The translations under genes were made by a program, and so were the position numbers. Under the pieces are notes generated by a model, which worked only from the letters and a program-made list of their open reading frames with translations, did no database searches and was not told where the DNA came from. From Akebia trifoliata (lineage: Eukaryota; Streptophyta; Magnoliopsida; Ranunculales; Lardizabalaceae): a stretch of DNA of 64,000 nt. The stretch covers positions 15,889,040-15,953,039 of the forward strand of contig CM030705.1 in the NCBI GenBank assembly GCA_017979445.1, given 5' to 3'. Every line of letters begins with the position of its first letter. Position 1 is the stretch's first letter. Of the stretch, positions 1 to 11,584 are shown piece after piece.

Positions 1-1
1 T

Positions 2-190
2 TGTAAATGGGTATTTATTGTCAAGTATCTCGTGAATGGTACTGTTGATCGATATAAGACCCGCCTAGTAACTAAGAAATTTATGCAGACTCCAAGAAAG
101 GATTTTAGAGCTACATTTGCCATTGTACCTAACCTTTTTTATGTTCGCCTCCTTATCTCTTTAGTTGCATGTTATGGCCCTTGGAACATG
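2..190 (+). pseudogene. Ty1/copia reverse transcriptase, N-terminal fragment
   Basis: Frame 2 from base 2 reads CKWVFIVKYLVNGTVDRYK and then a degenerate FAxVxxLxxVRLLISL. This is the conserved start of copia RT (CKWVFKxK...RYKARLVAKGF...FAPVAK). The fragment runs into a stop near 185. The RT palm with the YVDD catalytic motif is missing, and the sequence jumps directly to the RNase H end in another frame. The element therefore carries an internal deletion and is dead. Family assignment is firm; the copia lineage is not resolved. Confidence 0.8.
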
Positions 191-497
191 TAAACTAATC
201 TGGCATCAATCTTTGCTAGCAGAGTTGAGATTTCCTGTTTCTAGTTCTTTTACTTTATTCTGTGATGACAAGTCTACAATAATGCTTGCTTCTAACTCAG
301 TTCCTCATGAAAAAACTAAACATATTGAGGTTGATATTTACTTTCTCAGGGAGAAAATTCGATCTGGTGATCTTCAGACAGTCTTCGTACATTCGTTAGA
401 TCAGCTTGCTGACATGTTTACGAAGTTTGTTGGTCCTTCTATCACTAATTATCACCTTGTCAAGCTGAGTTTAGTTGATACATTTGCCCCAACTTAA
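165..497 (+). pseudogene. Ty1/copia RNase H, C-terminal fragment
   Basis: The 110-residue frame carries the signature of the copia RNase H tail: the LxWxxxLLAEL helix, a CDDKS active-site strand where CDN is usual, the TKHIEVD block, the FLREKI helix and QLADMFTK near the C-terminus. In intact elements this domain removes the RNA template during reverse transcription. It ends with a stop just before a purine-rich tract and an LTR, the normal position for the end of copia pol. The upstream join to RT is a deletion with a frameshift around 165-185. Probably not expressed. Confidence 0.85.
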
Positions 498-670
498 GGG
501 GAAAGATTGGAAATAATCTAGTTGTTATTTTAATCCTAGTTATTTTCTAGTAATAGTTTTTATTTATTTCTTATATGTAAGGGCCATTTTGTTTTTTGAC
601 TATTTTATTATTATAAATTCCTACCAAGCTCTCAGACTGAGAGTTGACAATTATCTTTTCTACAATTACT
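493..670 (+). mobile_element. copia polypurine tract and short 3' LTR
   Basis: The purine-rich tract AAGGGGAAAGA (about 496-506) directly precedes a sequence starting TGGAAATAATC at 508, the usual PPT/3' LTR arrangement after the RNase H stop. A TATA-like TTATAAATT lies near 611. A small hairpin (CTCTCAG/CTGAGAG) lies near 630. The right end is uncertain: a CA is at 663-664, but the LTR could run to about 680. No second LTR is in the window, so length and target duplication cannot be confirmed. Confidence 0.6.
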
Positions 671-699
671 CTAACCTATGGATACTAAAAGAAATTTGT

Positions 700-1955
700 G
701 AATTTTAGAACGTCATGGCCAATGTTGGTGCTCCTGAGTGATGGGTAGAAGTCGGTGTCGGCAATAGTGGAGATGATTTGAAGGGAATTAGCCAGGCTGG
801 AGGCCAACGTTGGACTGAATTAACTAAGGAATACACAGCCTCCTCTAGTATTTAGCAGAGACGTAAGTTTGTGAAAGGGTTATTGGATTCAAGAGCTTAA
901 CGACATGCTTAAAGTCGTCGCGGAGGCCCAAGATGATGCAGCGAATGAGGAAGCCCTCTAGCAAGACTTAAGCCCTGTTGGCTTGGCACTCAAATCTGGC
1001 TTGGTAATCAAGAACCAATCATGTTTGGCAAAGCTTGGCCAATGGCCCTTCTGGATCATCGTCTTTTGAAGTGGTAAAGCGAGTACATAATGCATGGGTG
1101 AACTGTCCCCACGTAGGCAGACCAATGGTTTTGCTTAACAATTGATACCATGGTATGGCGTTGTCACTGAGATGAACAGTTGCTATAACCACCAAGTGAT
1201 CATTTAGACTGTCGTTGATGCATGGAATTGATGAGTAGGGAAAATCCATCCCTTTGGATCCTTGCCATCGAAGGTGGGAAAATCGATTTGTATTGGGCAA
1301 CCTTGGAATCCTTGGAACTATCCTGGATTGTAACGAGGATCATGAGGTGGTTGGTAGGGATGACCATTGTCAAGTGATCATCCCCACTCTGGATCCTTGC
1401 CATCGAAGGTGGGAAAATCGAATCGTATTGGGTGACCTTGGAATTCTTGGAACTATCCTGGATTATAATGGGGATCATGAGGTGGTTGGTAGGCAGACCA
1501 ATGGTTTTGCTTAACAATTGATACCATGGTATTGTCACTAAGATGAACAGTTGCTCTAACCACCAAGTGATCATTTAGAATGTCGTTGATGCATGGAATT
1601 GATGAGTGGGGAAAATCCATCCCTCTGGATCCTTGCCATCGAAGGGGGGAAAATCGATTCGTATTGGGCGACCTTGGAATCCTTGGAACTATCCTGGATT
1701 GTAACGGGGATCATGAGGTGGTTGGTATGGATGACCACGGTCAAGTGATGCTAGTGGAAGAGCAAGTGGAATTGGTGGAGCCGGTGGTGGTGGTACAAGA
1801 GGTCGAACTGCCAATGTTGCCTGAATCTAAAGGCTGGCCTGCGAGATTTCATCCATTCATATGTTCAGCTCAGCCACCGAACCACAAGTCACAGATTGCT
1901 CGTGGCGGATCTGGTTGACTTCATTAGAGATGGGATTACCCTCATAGGAAGACAT
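700..1955 (-). pseudogene. Ty3/gypsy Gag remnant with internal duplications
   Basis: The reverse strand starts at an ATG at 1955, 14 bases after a primer-binding site. Fragments match plant gypsy capsid: a FxGxxPxGW-like stretch, HLSDNAIPWYQLL (family pattern HLxGxAxxWYQ), a WxxFTxALxxRF block followed by DDPEGPLAKLCQT, then YQxxFExxANR and FLIRCIILGLRDDF. This is the retrotransposon gag order, so the piece encoded a virion core protein. It is broken by stops and frameshifts. The middle is duplicated two to three times, and pol is absent because the region is cut off by the neighbouring copia LTR. Confidence 0.75.
1110..1745. repeat. Imperfect direct repeats inside the gypsy gag remnant
   Basis: A block beginning GGATCCTTGCCATCGAAGG recurs at about 1256, 1391 and 1627. 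A second block containing AGGCAGACCAATGGTTTTGC recurs at about 1110 and 1491. Each copy lies in the minus-strand gag. The pattern fits at least two successive unequal exchanges or slippage events within the capsid coding region. Confidence 0.85.
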
Positions 1956-1968
1956 GGGTAAGATGGAA

Positions 1969-1980
1969 GCTCTGATACCA
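1969..1980 (-). other. Retrotransposon primer-binding site (initiator tRNA-Met type)
   Basis: The reverse strand reads TGGTATCAGAGC, the canonical plant LTR-retrotransposon PBS complementary to the 3' end of initiator tRNA-Met. It sits six bases inside the LTR end (1987) and just upstream of the Gag ATG, which fixes the orientation of this element as minus. Confidence 0.9.
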
Positions 1981-1986
1981 AATTTA

Positions 1987-2280
1987 TGCAACCTCAATTG
2001 CAAGAGGCTGAGTTGAATATACCTTAAACTAACAAACTAAGAAAACATAAATGGGATAATTCTTCTTATTCATTCGCAACGAGGTCACGAATTATATAAA
2101 CTTCTCTGAACTAAAGAAAAAATAGCAAATTTGAGATAGACTCCTTGCACTATCTCTAATAGATAGACTTCCTTTAAAACAGTAACTCTAATAGATAGAC
2201 TTTGACTCTAACAATAAATCTAGAAAAAGACTCATAAACAAATGAAACTCTTGCAAGATACGTGACATATGTATTTATCA
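1987..2280 (-). mobile_element. 5' LTR of the minus-strand gypsy element
   Basis: On the reverse strand this 294-bp segment begins TGATAAATAC (2280) and ends TTGCA (1987), with TG...CA ends and the PBS just beyond. A TATA-like TTTATATAA lies near 2095-2103 on the same strand. The other LTR and most of the element are not in the window. Confidence 0.7.
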
Positions 2281-2289
2281 AATCCATGC

Positions 2290-2631
2290 TTTGTTTGGAT
2301 TGAGAGAAATGAAGAGAAAAGAAACTCATTTAAAGAAAAGAAAAGAAAGGGAGAAAAAATCCAGTTTCTTTCCATCTTGTTTGGTTTATAATCGGAGAAA
2401 AAATACAGTAGAAAAACTTAAGTTTGGAGAGAAAAAAGAGCAGAGTTATAATTTTTAGTGCTCTTATTAGTAATGAACATTTCATTTCTCTCCGATTTGG
2501 GGAGGAAAAACTGGCCCGTTTTTCTCTCTATTATTTTTGTTTTCTCTCCTCACTTGACAATTCAAACAAGAGAAATGGAGAGAAACTCACTTTTTTTGTG
2601 TTCTTTTCTTTTCTCTCAATCCAAACACACC
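2290..2631. mobile_element. MITE-like inverted-repeat element
   Basis: TTTGTTTGGATTGAGAGAAA near 2290 is the inverse of TTTCTCTCAATCCAAACACA ending near 2631. The arms extend for several tens of bases with mismatches and purine-rich interiors. No transposase frame is present; short open frames inside are incidental. It abuts the gypsy LTR end at 2280. A target duplication could not be defined, so superfamily is unassigned. Confidence 0.65.
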
Positions 2632-2639
2632 ATAAACAA

Positions 2640-4150
2640 GTTTCAAAGGATTTCACTCCACCAAGACAAAACGAAAAACAGATATTAAAAGCCATGATAC
2701 CCACAAAAACAGTGACAGCGCCAACAAAGAAAAATAGGGTTTTTTGTTTCAGAAATTTTTGAAAAAAAAAATTGACTGTTTTAATATGATGGAGAACAAT
2801 GAAATTTGTCAAAATCAGTTGTGGGTTTCATAATGTGTCCCAAATTCCATGAAATTTGTGAACTAAAAATTATACCATGGGCGTGATTTGATCATGGTTT
2901 ATGAAGTATGCACTCAACTCAGAAATATTAAATCACTAAAAGAAAAAAAAAAAAAAAAAAATTGGTATTTTCATTTCTTGAATCTAAGTTGTTTGAGATT
3001 AAAGAAAGCTTACATATTGGCTATTCTCTTTCGGATGGCCATCTCCTTGGCGTAGGAATTAGTTCCGGAGGCCACCACCATTGCCTCCTCCTCCTCCTCC
3101 TCCCCCCTCTCAGCAGTCAGCAATTAGATTTTGAGGTCACTCGGTTTTGAAGCTCGAGTGAACTAACTTGCAAAGTCAACTCGAACGAGTCGAATCGAAA
3201 ATTCTTCCAGTCTGAAACGCATCGAGTCCATGACTGAAACCCTATTTATTACAAAAGAGTGCTGATTTTTCGAATTAAAAAGTCTTCGTTCGGTCAATAC
3301 TCGGCTGAAGTGGCACGGACATGAAACCATTAATAAAAGATACCTTTGATTCCGCGGAAAAATATATACATGGTTATGTGTTCATGCCATATCAGCTAAG
3401 TATTGATTGAATGAAGATTTTCTAATTAAAAAATCATTATTCATTAAAAGAAAGAGTCGTGGTGAATGCAAGTGATTATGGTATGCAATTAGTGTGGTAA
3501 GGGCACAGAACCTTAGGTCTTTTTCATCGGGAGACACAAGGAAAAGATGTGTGGTTCTATACCCTTACTGTGTCAATCAAGTACCCAATTGCATGCATTT
3601 ATCATTATTCTTTAAAAAATACTAATGATTTTTTTGACTCCCCACATATGTGCAGATGTATTTCCCAAGATATAAAATCTATGATTCTGACACATGCCAC
3701 ATCAGAAGAGTATTTTGAGTATGCCAAGTGGGAGAGTGAGATTATCACAACTCTTAAAAAATACTCTTTCAATTTTTCTAACTACAACAAATGATTTTAA
3801 AACTCGTTTTGACATCTTGTCTCGTCTATGAATGAAATCAGTCTCGAATGAGATTTAAAACCATGAACGGCAAACTCCAATGGGGATTCCCACATGGTTT
3901 CAAAACTCATTTTGACGTCTCGTCTCGTTAACTCCGAGTGGTAATGAGACCACTCATATCCAACGAGACAAACCATTTTACTTATTTTACAATTATACAT
4001 GTGTGTGTGTATGCGAGACATTCAAGAACCACATTTGGAAACATATGTAAAAATAAATAATTTTCAAAATATGGGTTAGAAGTTTTGGAATAGATTAACT
4101 TTTCATGAGAATGTTCTCTATGGTAAGAAATTATCCTCACAAAAAATCAG
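2640..4150. other. Non-coding interval, no gene recognised
   Basis: No credible coding region on either strand. It holds a poly-A run (about 2940-2960), a CCT-rich microsatellite (about 3086-3106), and scattered TCGAATCGA- and TCTCGTCTCGT-type sequence (3180-3960). Short open frames show no recognisable domain. Confidence 0.6.
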
Positions 4151-5496
4151 CTTAATATGAAACTTTTAAATCCATCAAAAGTGGTTAACAAATTATTGCT
4201 AAAAATCTATGATCCACATTCTAAATCACTTTTGATGGGGTTAGAAGGTGTGGAGCCCCACCAAATGCTAATACAAAGCCCCATGTCAGATCTCGAGACA
4301 CAAGGTGGTGCTTCGAAATTTCGGCATGATCCCCTCTATTTATGTTAGCATTCCAAGGCGTTTAACCTGCACCTGATAAACGACATACAATCTTTCATAA
4401 ATACATACAAAATATCATAATAGCGGAAGCTTGTATCTAATAACGTACGATAGATCAGAGTGCTGAAGGATAACAAAATACCGAATTATACAACTATTTC
4501 CTCACTCTAACAAAAGTCCTAACACTCGATAAATAAATCATAATACTCCTAGACGAATCTGACACCATTAGGGGTATAGCCCCAATACTCACCAAGTGAC
4601 GGACTTTGGCTGTCTATCTGACCCACCAAATGATTCTCACTCATTTTTTACACTTACATCGCCAAGCTTCGGATTTGAAACTAAAAAAATAGAGAAAAAA
4701 ATTATGAGTAATAATGGTTACCCAGTAGGGAAGCAGATAGTTTCTGCCAATAACCTCTCCTAACATGAACGAATAAACATACTGAATCATTTTAAAATAT
4801 GCAAAATTTTACAGAAGAAACTACGATTAACTAGTACATATAACCGGGGATGAGCAACTAAACATTTTAAAACTCATATTACACCGATCAACAGTACTCA
4901 CTATAACATTCTCTTTTTATACAAATCTAATTGATCAAATGAAAATATTAAACATGCATTTCATTTTGTATATCAAACTAAAGTAACAAATACATAATAC
5001 ACAATGGTGGAGTAGTGAAATTAAAAAGTTGGGATTCACGATTGGATCGCTCCCAATCGAGACATGATATTTCATAATAAAGTATTAGTTCCTGATTTTA
5101 TGGTTAGTCGTTGTTTACCACATTGCGGACCATTTATTTGACTTAGGCTGGTCGTTTGACTTGACCGTAAGCAATGGGTTTCTTTTCGATGTGTTAAAAC
5201 GTTCAACTACTATAAATTATTAGTAATCACTAACTAATCATCTTCGTATATGCCTATCAAGCGTGCATGTGATTCTCAAATATACAAACTATTCGTATAT
5301 GACCACCTTTACATTCCAAGTTCATTGGTAAAGATAGAAATGAATAAACCCGGATTCCAATTGTGACTCCACTCTCATACCACGTATGAGCTTGGTGGTC
5401 CCTACCATCATCACAAGATAGTACACCACTTCGGATAATATGACGCACTATCCCTTCAGGCATTCACAAATCTTTAACAGATCACAAAATAGCTAC

Positions 5497-5584
<88 letters not shown>

Positions 5585-7760
5585 TCACAAACTCTTTAAC
5601 AGCTCACAAAATAGCTACGTATATATATATATATATATATATTATTTTCATTTGAAAATAAAAGAGAAACTAACAATACAAGGTTGAGAATGGATATCCA
5701 GTTTCCTACCATGCAAGTGTGACCACTCGGCCTAAAATAAATAATAGAACGAAAAAGTAAATAAATATGCAACCAGTAACATTATCCTTGGATATTCGTT
5801 CACCAATCTATACACAACACAACAATGTAAAATGCAGACATCACCTCTCGGGTGCGACTCTAATATTTTACCATTTCATACCATTTTTCTCTTTTTTCGA
5901 TTTTTATAATTTTCAATCTCTCAAACAAAATATCCATTTTCTGATATTTATCAATTCAATATGAGTTAATTGAATATTAAATCATTTTTTCAACTATGAA
6001 ATTCATTTTCATCAAGAACGTTAAAAAAGTACAAAATTTAGATCAAAACGGGGTCCGAGCGGTGCATATGACCCAATTGACAGAAATAACCCGGTGTAAT
6101 ATCCTACTCACGTATAATTTGCTAAAAAATACAATTAAACATATCAAATATACAAGTTCTGACATGAATTTGAAATAATCGATTGAATTCTATATTTTTA
6201 GAAACACATCACAAATTTTTAATAAAATTTTAAATACAAATTTCACAATCTACGATTACTAATAAAAATTGAGAGTTCATTACAATCTCTGTGCGAAAGG
6301 ATTGAATTACGTGCGCAAAAATCAAGATGAACGGTGCAAAAGTTGAGACGAGTCAAATTTCAAAATTGCTGTTTTTTAATTTGACTAGTGGTTTCAAAGA
6401 TCTCGATGCCGTCGTCATTTCTCTCTTCTACGACGGAAGACGATTTGACCCCGAAATAAGTAAAATCCGAGGTCGAAGTTACGAAATTCTCATATATATA
6501 TATATGACTATTTTTTGATGATATGAGGTGAAAGAAGAGATGAAACGAAGAGATCTTAGGTGGGTTTTGTAGATGTCAAGGCTGCGAACCTTTTTCCCTT
6601 TTACGTCGATCGTCGAAGGCAGATCGTTCGCAACAAATCTAAAGTTGAAATTTCGAAGAAAAATGAATTTTTCGTTTAAATTCGTTGGCTGATTTTGGAT
6701 GGGTTGGTGATGATGAAGAATAAAAAAAAATTAAAATTTTTATTTATACAAAGTCTTGGAACGAAATCGGTATTTTGCCTATTGTTCTATTCAATAATAA
6801 TTTGACCGTTTGGACTCCAAAACTGACAAAATGAATACTCCATTTCGTCTAATTTTTCATTCTGGATCTAATGGTGTAGTCAATTTCTACAAATTCTATC
6901 TCTAATAAAAATTTACATTTTTGACCTGATGTGACCTTAAAATTGACATCGTTTTCGTTTTTTACGATAATTTGACTTTCTGTGCTCAAAAAATGACAAA
7001 TAAATAGTCCATATTCAATAATTTTTCATTAAGAACCCAATGGTATAATCGAATCTTAATAATTCTTACTTTAGTAAAAAATACTATTTTAATCTAGTCT
7101 AACTCAATAATCGAGAATTTTACAACTTTTATGTTTGGACTCGCATTTGAGCGTGCTTATAGGTTAAAGTATGTTTTTCGATCATTTTGAATAAAATGAT
7201 GAGGTCAGATTCCATTAAAAATGATCAAAAACATCATAAAATTTTAACAAGTATGTATACTTAGGATCGCTACACATTTTCAATAATCATAAAAACCTCG
7301 CAACGCTATGAAAATGAAATTTCGAGACTTAGAAATAATCATATTAGGACAAAACAAAATATATCGCTGACATTTCAAAATTTGACAAAATGACAAAAAT
7401 ACCCCTGATACACTTAGAGACTACACTACACTAGGTACACACGACTTTGGAACATAAAAATATCAATATGAGATAAAAATGAGTTTTTCGCTAATATTCA
7501 CATAAGTTGATAAAATGATAAAATTACCCTTGAAATTTAGAACAAAATTAGGAACTATTACGTTTAGGAACACTTTCAATCGCATAAAACAATTATTTCC
7601 ATCACATGAAATGACACTCTTTCGATCATATAGAATGATGAATCAATTAATCCATTTTAACCCACAATTCTTAACCAATAAAAAATTCAACTTTTAAATC
7701 GAATAAAACAATTTGAAAACAAGAAATCTTAAAAAACTTAAAGATTCAAAATAAAACAAG
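4150..7760. other. Probable decayed LTR-retrotransposon LTR or leader region
   Basis: No protein domain is visible over about 3.6 kb. The style is that of a long plant retroelement LTR or leader: GCTTCGAAATTTCGGC near 4310, GCATTCCAAGGCG near 4349, a repeated TTTAACAG-TCACAAAATAGC motif around the TA tracts, and weak resemblance at 7320-7560 to the Tat LTR family found elsewhere in the window. A short inverted repeat (CATCAAAAGTG / CACTTTTGATG) lies at about 4173-4240. No TSD or boundary was found, so this is an impression, not a demonstrated element. Confidence 0.35.
5498..5642. repeat. (TA)n microsatellite, two tracts
   Basis: About 84 bp of uninterrupted TA (5498-5581) is followed by a near copy of the preceding unique sequence (ATTCACAAA...TTAACAG.TCACAAAATAGCTACG at 5462-5497 and 5583-5619) and a second, shorter TA tract to about 5642. 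The unit 'unique 38 bp + TA tract' is thus duplicated in tandem. Confidence 0.95.
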
Positions 7761-7762
7761 AA

Positions 7763-8420
7763 ATTTATTGGGCAAACCAATTAGTTACCATTTTATTACA
7801 AAAATTCTCTTTACTTTATCAAGCTTGTTAATGGACAAACCTTTTTGAAACAGGTTAGCATGACTAATTTAGTAAGACTTCCAATCTTACTAAAGGCCAT
7901 TGGGTCCACATGGATTACAAGTTAGCAATCCAATGCTATATAATTTTTAGCTTTCATGAAAAATTCTAGTTCAAAAGAATATAATAAGAAGAGCTTTTTA
8001 TTTTTTGCATTTGATCAAAAGTATTCAAAATGGATGGTTAGCGAACACTCAAATTTAAAACTAAAATTCGATCGTGATAATTGACTTTTTTTTTAATTAC
8101 TTTTTTCCAAGTTTTTACAATTTTGTCCTTTGTCACCCTTATGTCATCAGATCATGTTTATTGGATGCCACAAATCAGTGAGCTTAGCACCCACTCTAAG
8201 GTATGTTAAGAAACAAATTGGCCTCAGTTTGAGTTTAAGACATGGATCCCCACTTTAAGTTTTGCCTGTTGTAACAAACTTGATAAAGAAGTGTATAGTG
8301 AGTAACAAACTCCATAAAGTAAGGTTCCCTTGGAGTTCTAACTCCAAGGGAGTTTCTTGTAATAAGAGAAGAATTATTTTTAATAAGAATGCACCAGTTA
8401 ATTTTGCTGGGTAAATCTTT
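7763..8420. mobile_element. Inverted-repeat DNA element with central palindrome (family shared with 40.5 kb)
   Basis: The right part (8160-8420) matches, in inverted orientation, the segment at 40495-40745. Shared landmarks are AAGTAAGGTTCCCTTGGAGTT followed by its complement AACTCCAAGGG (palindrome 8327-8350), GGTATGTTAAG, GGATCCCCACT, and an end reading GTAAATCTT. The left part (7763-7850) is a degenerate inverted copy of the right end. No transposase is encoded, so it is a non-autonomous element of unknown superfamily. Confidence 0.6.
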
Positions 8421-9030
8421 CCATTCTAACACAATCCAATGAGATCCTCTAACAATTCTTTCAACAAGATCCCCTTAATAATCCACGTTGGAATTAAAAA
8501 TAATTTAGGAAACTTAAAATTATTATTGAAATTCACATTGAAATTTTTTAGGAAACAAGATAAATCTCCTCTACAACTCCAATTCACGAATCTAATCTAC
8601 AATCAAATTGTTTCCATCATTTACGCCACCTCACAATGTACCCAAGAAAATAGGAACTCACCCCATGCTAGATTGGAAGAAAAGAAAATTCTAGAAGAAG
8701 ATAAAGGAAAGAGAGCAACAATTTAGGGGATAAAAAGGTAACAACAATTAGATTTTGGAGGATCTGATCAATGAGAGAAGAGTTGGATAAGAACTCAAAT
8801 TCTGAAATCTATAAAGAGGAGTAGTCATGCATCTCCCAAAGGAAGGAAAAAAAATTCCAAAATCTTCATTTTCTCACCAGTCGTGCCATTCCATCTATCC
8901 TACTCTATTCGTTCCTCTCCTTGTGAAACTCCCATCCATTTATTCATTAACATCTTAAAACAACAAACACAAAAGGATCATTGCAATCCGATTTTAGGTC
9001 TATATATTGTCCTCGTTGTTAGTTTTGTCT
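8421..9030. other. Non-coding interval
   Basis: No gene recognised. One frame of 95 codons at 8439-8726 has no domain and unremarkable composition. Lies between the MITE-like element and the copia LTR. Confidence 0.5.
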
Positions 9031-9686
9031 TGTTAGGATAGAAAAGATAAACATAAAATAAATAAAATAACAAAGAACTATCGATTGGACACAATTACTA
9101 ATTTGAACAGAGTAAGGCTTGTATTGAATACAGTCCTCAAGAGTAATAGAATTCTTTTTTTTGGGTTGTGATTATTCAAAAAGACACATATATTTGTAAA
9201 GAATATCTCTTAGGTTGTGAGACCACTTGTGTCTCTTAGAACAGTTATGAGTTGTAACTTGTTGAGTTCAACTCAATGGATAAATTAAATAAAGTAAAAA
9301 AGTCCATATAAATTTTAGTAAAGGTGGGTTTTTCATGTGCACCCACATGAGGCTTAAATTTGAAGATTTGCACCCCTTGCGCACACATCACATGCGCATA
9401 CATGTACTAAGATTTTTCGAACCAATTGATCAAAATACCTTTTAGAACCCATTGGCCCTTATTTACGCATGGGTTTTACCTATTTATCTCTTATACTTAC
9501 TATACTATGTGCAAACTTCTATATAAGAGTTACATTCTTTAATTATTTCTATCCGATGTGAGACTAAAATATTACACCACAACTTAAAAACAAACCACTT
9601 AACTCTTACTTTTACTTTTGCTTTTATTTTTACTTCCAGTTCCATTTTCATTCAAACATTAGGATAAATCCCATATTTATCAAATA
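9031..9686 (-). mobile_element. 3' LTR of the minus-strand copia element
   Basis: Homologous to 25328-27769 after removing the solo LTR there. Both share AACAAAGAACTATC, CTTGTATTGAATACAG, AAGAATATCTCTTAGGTTGTGA and the repeated ACTTTTACTTTT run near the end. This copy lacks about 200 bp present in the other between the CTTGTATTGAATACAG and AAGAATATCTC blocks. A purine-rich tract (minus strand AGGTGGGGAA, about 9687-9699) lies next to it on the internal side and is the likely PPT. Confidence 0.75.
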
Positions 9687-9960
9687 ATTCCCCACCTGAA
9701 TGAAGAAAGTCGAAACTGGATAAGGAATACGATAAACCATTCTAAAAATACAAAGAATACAATAGGAAAGATAGTGAATCAAAAGAAGTGGCTTGTGGCT
9801 TTGAACTTTCTTTACTAAGAGTCTATCGAATTTACTAGATTAATTAGTGAATATAAGTTTTGAACAATTCAATTTTTTGTGTAAATCAAGACAACAACTT
9901 CACACATTTCCTTTCCAATCACAGCAAGTTCTTACGATTATGTTCATTTTGGTCTAGAAC

Positions 9961-11565
9961 TGTAGACACCCCATTTTTGCACTCGCCTGATTAATCAACT
10001 AGTCAATCTGATTACGATGGTTCCCAATGATGGATGCTTGTTCCAATGCTATATCTGTTACTAAAATATGTTTAAGAAATTTAGATGAGGTACCTCGATC
10101 AAATAAAACTTTAGAAACTACGCTACACTAGGAAAATGTGCTCCAAAAATATAGAAATCATCATTTTTCAGACAAAAAAAGCTTTATGATAAAAATTACT
10201 AAAAATAATCAAATTATCAAAATACCCCTAACATCAAAACATCCTTAGAGCCCACATTACGCTTAAGTAAACTATTTCGAACATATAAAATAATAAATTG
10301 AAATCAAATAAATCATTCCGTCAATTTTTACCAAATTTGACAAAATTACGAAAATGCCTTCATAGGGTTCACAATCATTTCATGTCAAAAAATTCATGAG
10401 TGACACCAACCAATAATCCCATCAAATTTCTTACGAAAAATTAATTCCAAAACATTCTAAAATGTTAAAAAATGACTTTTTAATGCAAAAGTCCTCTTCG
10501 AGAGCAAAACGATAATTTTTCAACATTAAAAATTCAAAAATTTGAAATTAATAATTAAAACATTAATTAACGTAAAGTGAAACCTTAATAAATTGAATTA
10601 AAAATTTTAAATAATTTAAACCAATCAATTAAGCTCTTAGGCAAAATTGTTGATGGTTGTCCATTTATTTAAGTGGAGCCCCCTGATATTTATTAAAAGA
10701 CCCCTCCATCTGGGGGCCTAGAGAATTAAAATATAATTAAAGGGGGTTCTCCAAAAATAAAAAATATATTTTTTCATTGTACGTAAAAATTAAAATCTTA
10801 ATCTAAAAAAACTTAGTCAATCAAATAAGACTTAAATAAAAACCCTAATTAAAACCATAATCTAAAGAAACCTAGTCAATCAAATAAGACTTAAGTCAAA
10901 ATCCTAATTCACCTTATTTAAAAAAAATTTAATTAAACACCAACTTTTTCAAGAAAAATCTATAAATAGGAGCCTCCACAACCCAATCTTGCAGGTCAAA
11001 ATAAACTCTAGAAAAGTAGGTCAAAAAGTCTCCCTAGCCTTCTCCAAATCCTAATTTTGAAGTCCTAACTCTTTACCTATCATCCAAACCCCAGTTTTTA
11101 CTCAAAAAATACTAAAAAACTTTTCAAAAATATCTATAAACCCTTAAAAAAATATAGAAAATACTCAGATCTAGATACCTTAACTGGAAGATCAGAAGTA
11201 GATCCAATGATGAAAACAAAGCAAGGAATCTCATACGATGAGTCTTTCCGTCAGCTCTGAAGGAACAAATCGTTGCGATCATCTAGGTATACTTCTTATT
11301 ATTTTTATTTATTGGTTTTAGGTCTTTTATCAATGTAATCATTTTTGAAAAATAATAGAGAGCGACGTTTGCCGGACAGGGTTAGTGCCTAACACTTTCC
11401 AACCCTGTAACCTGATCCCTGGACTATAGTTTTTTTTATTCGTAGATTAGTTATTTTTATCTATTTGGAGTCAATGCTCGGTTCCTAGACCGTAATAACT
11501 AAGTGGTGACTACCAAACCTCAAAAATCAAAAGTGGATCTGCACACCCTACGGATCGAGGGCGCA
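9961..11565 (+). mobile_element. 5' LTR of Tat copy A
   Basis: Starts TGTAGACACCCCATTTTTGC and ends GAGGGCGCA, directly before a spacer base and the PBS. A TATA box TATAAATA lies at 10961, followed by AGGAGCCTCCACAACCC, the likely transcription start region. This segment is shared by most LTRs of the family in the window. LTRs of this family occur five times here (9961, 19405, 26121, 46452, 55140). Confidence 0.9.
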
Positions 11566-11566
11566 G

Positions 11567-11584
11567 TGGCGATTCCATTGGAAA
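11567..11584 (+). other. Primer-binding site of Tat copy A
   Basis: TGGCGATTCCATTGGAAA lies one base after the LTR end. The equivalent site in the second copy reads TGGTGACTCTGTTGGAGA (48080). Both are variants of the TGGCGACTC...GGGA site of Tat/Ogre elements, reported as pairing with tRNA-Arg; the tRNA identity here is from memory and not checked. Confidence 0.7.

Noticed and set aside
1969..1980. tRNA gene fragments at PBS-like sequences
   Set aside because: Only the 12-base primer sites are present (here, 40975 and 45129), directly next to LTR ends. There is no cloverleaf.
5440..5655. 71-codon frame of alternating Tyr-Ile
   Set aside because: Translation of the (TA)n microsatellite.
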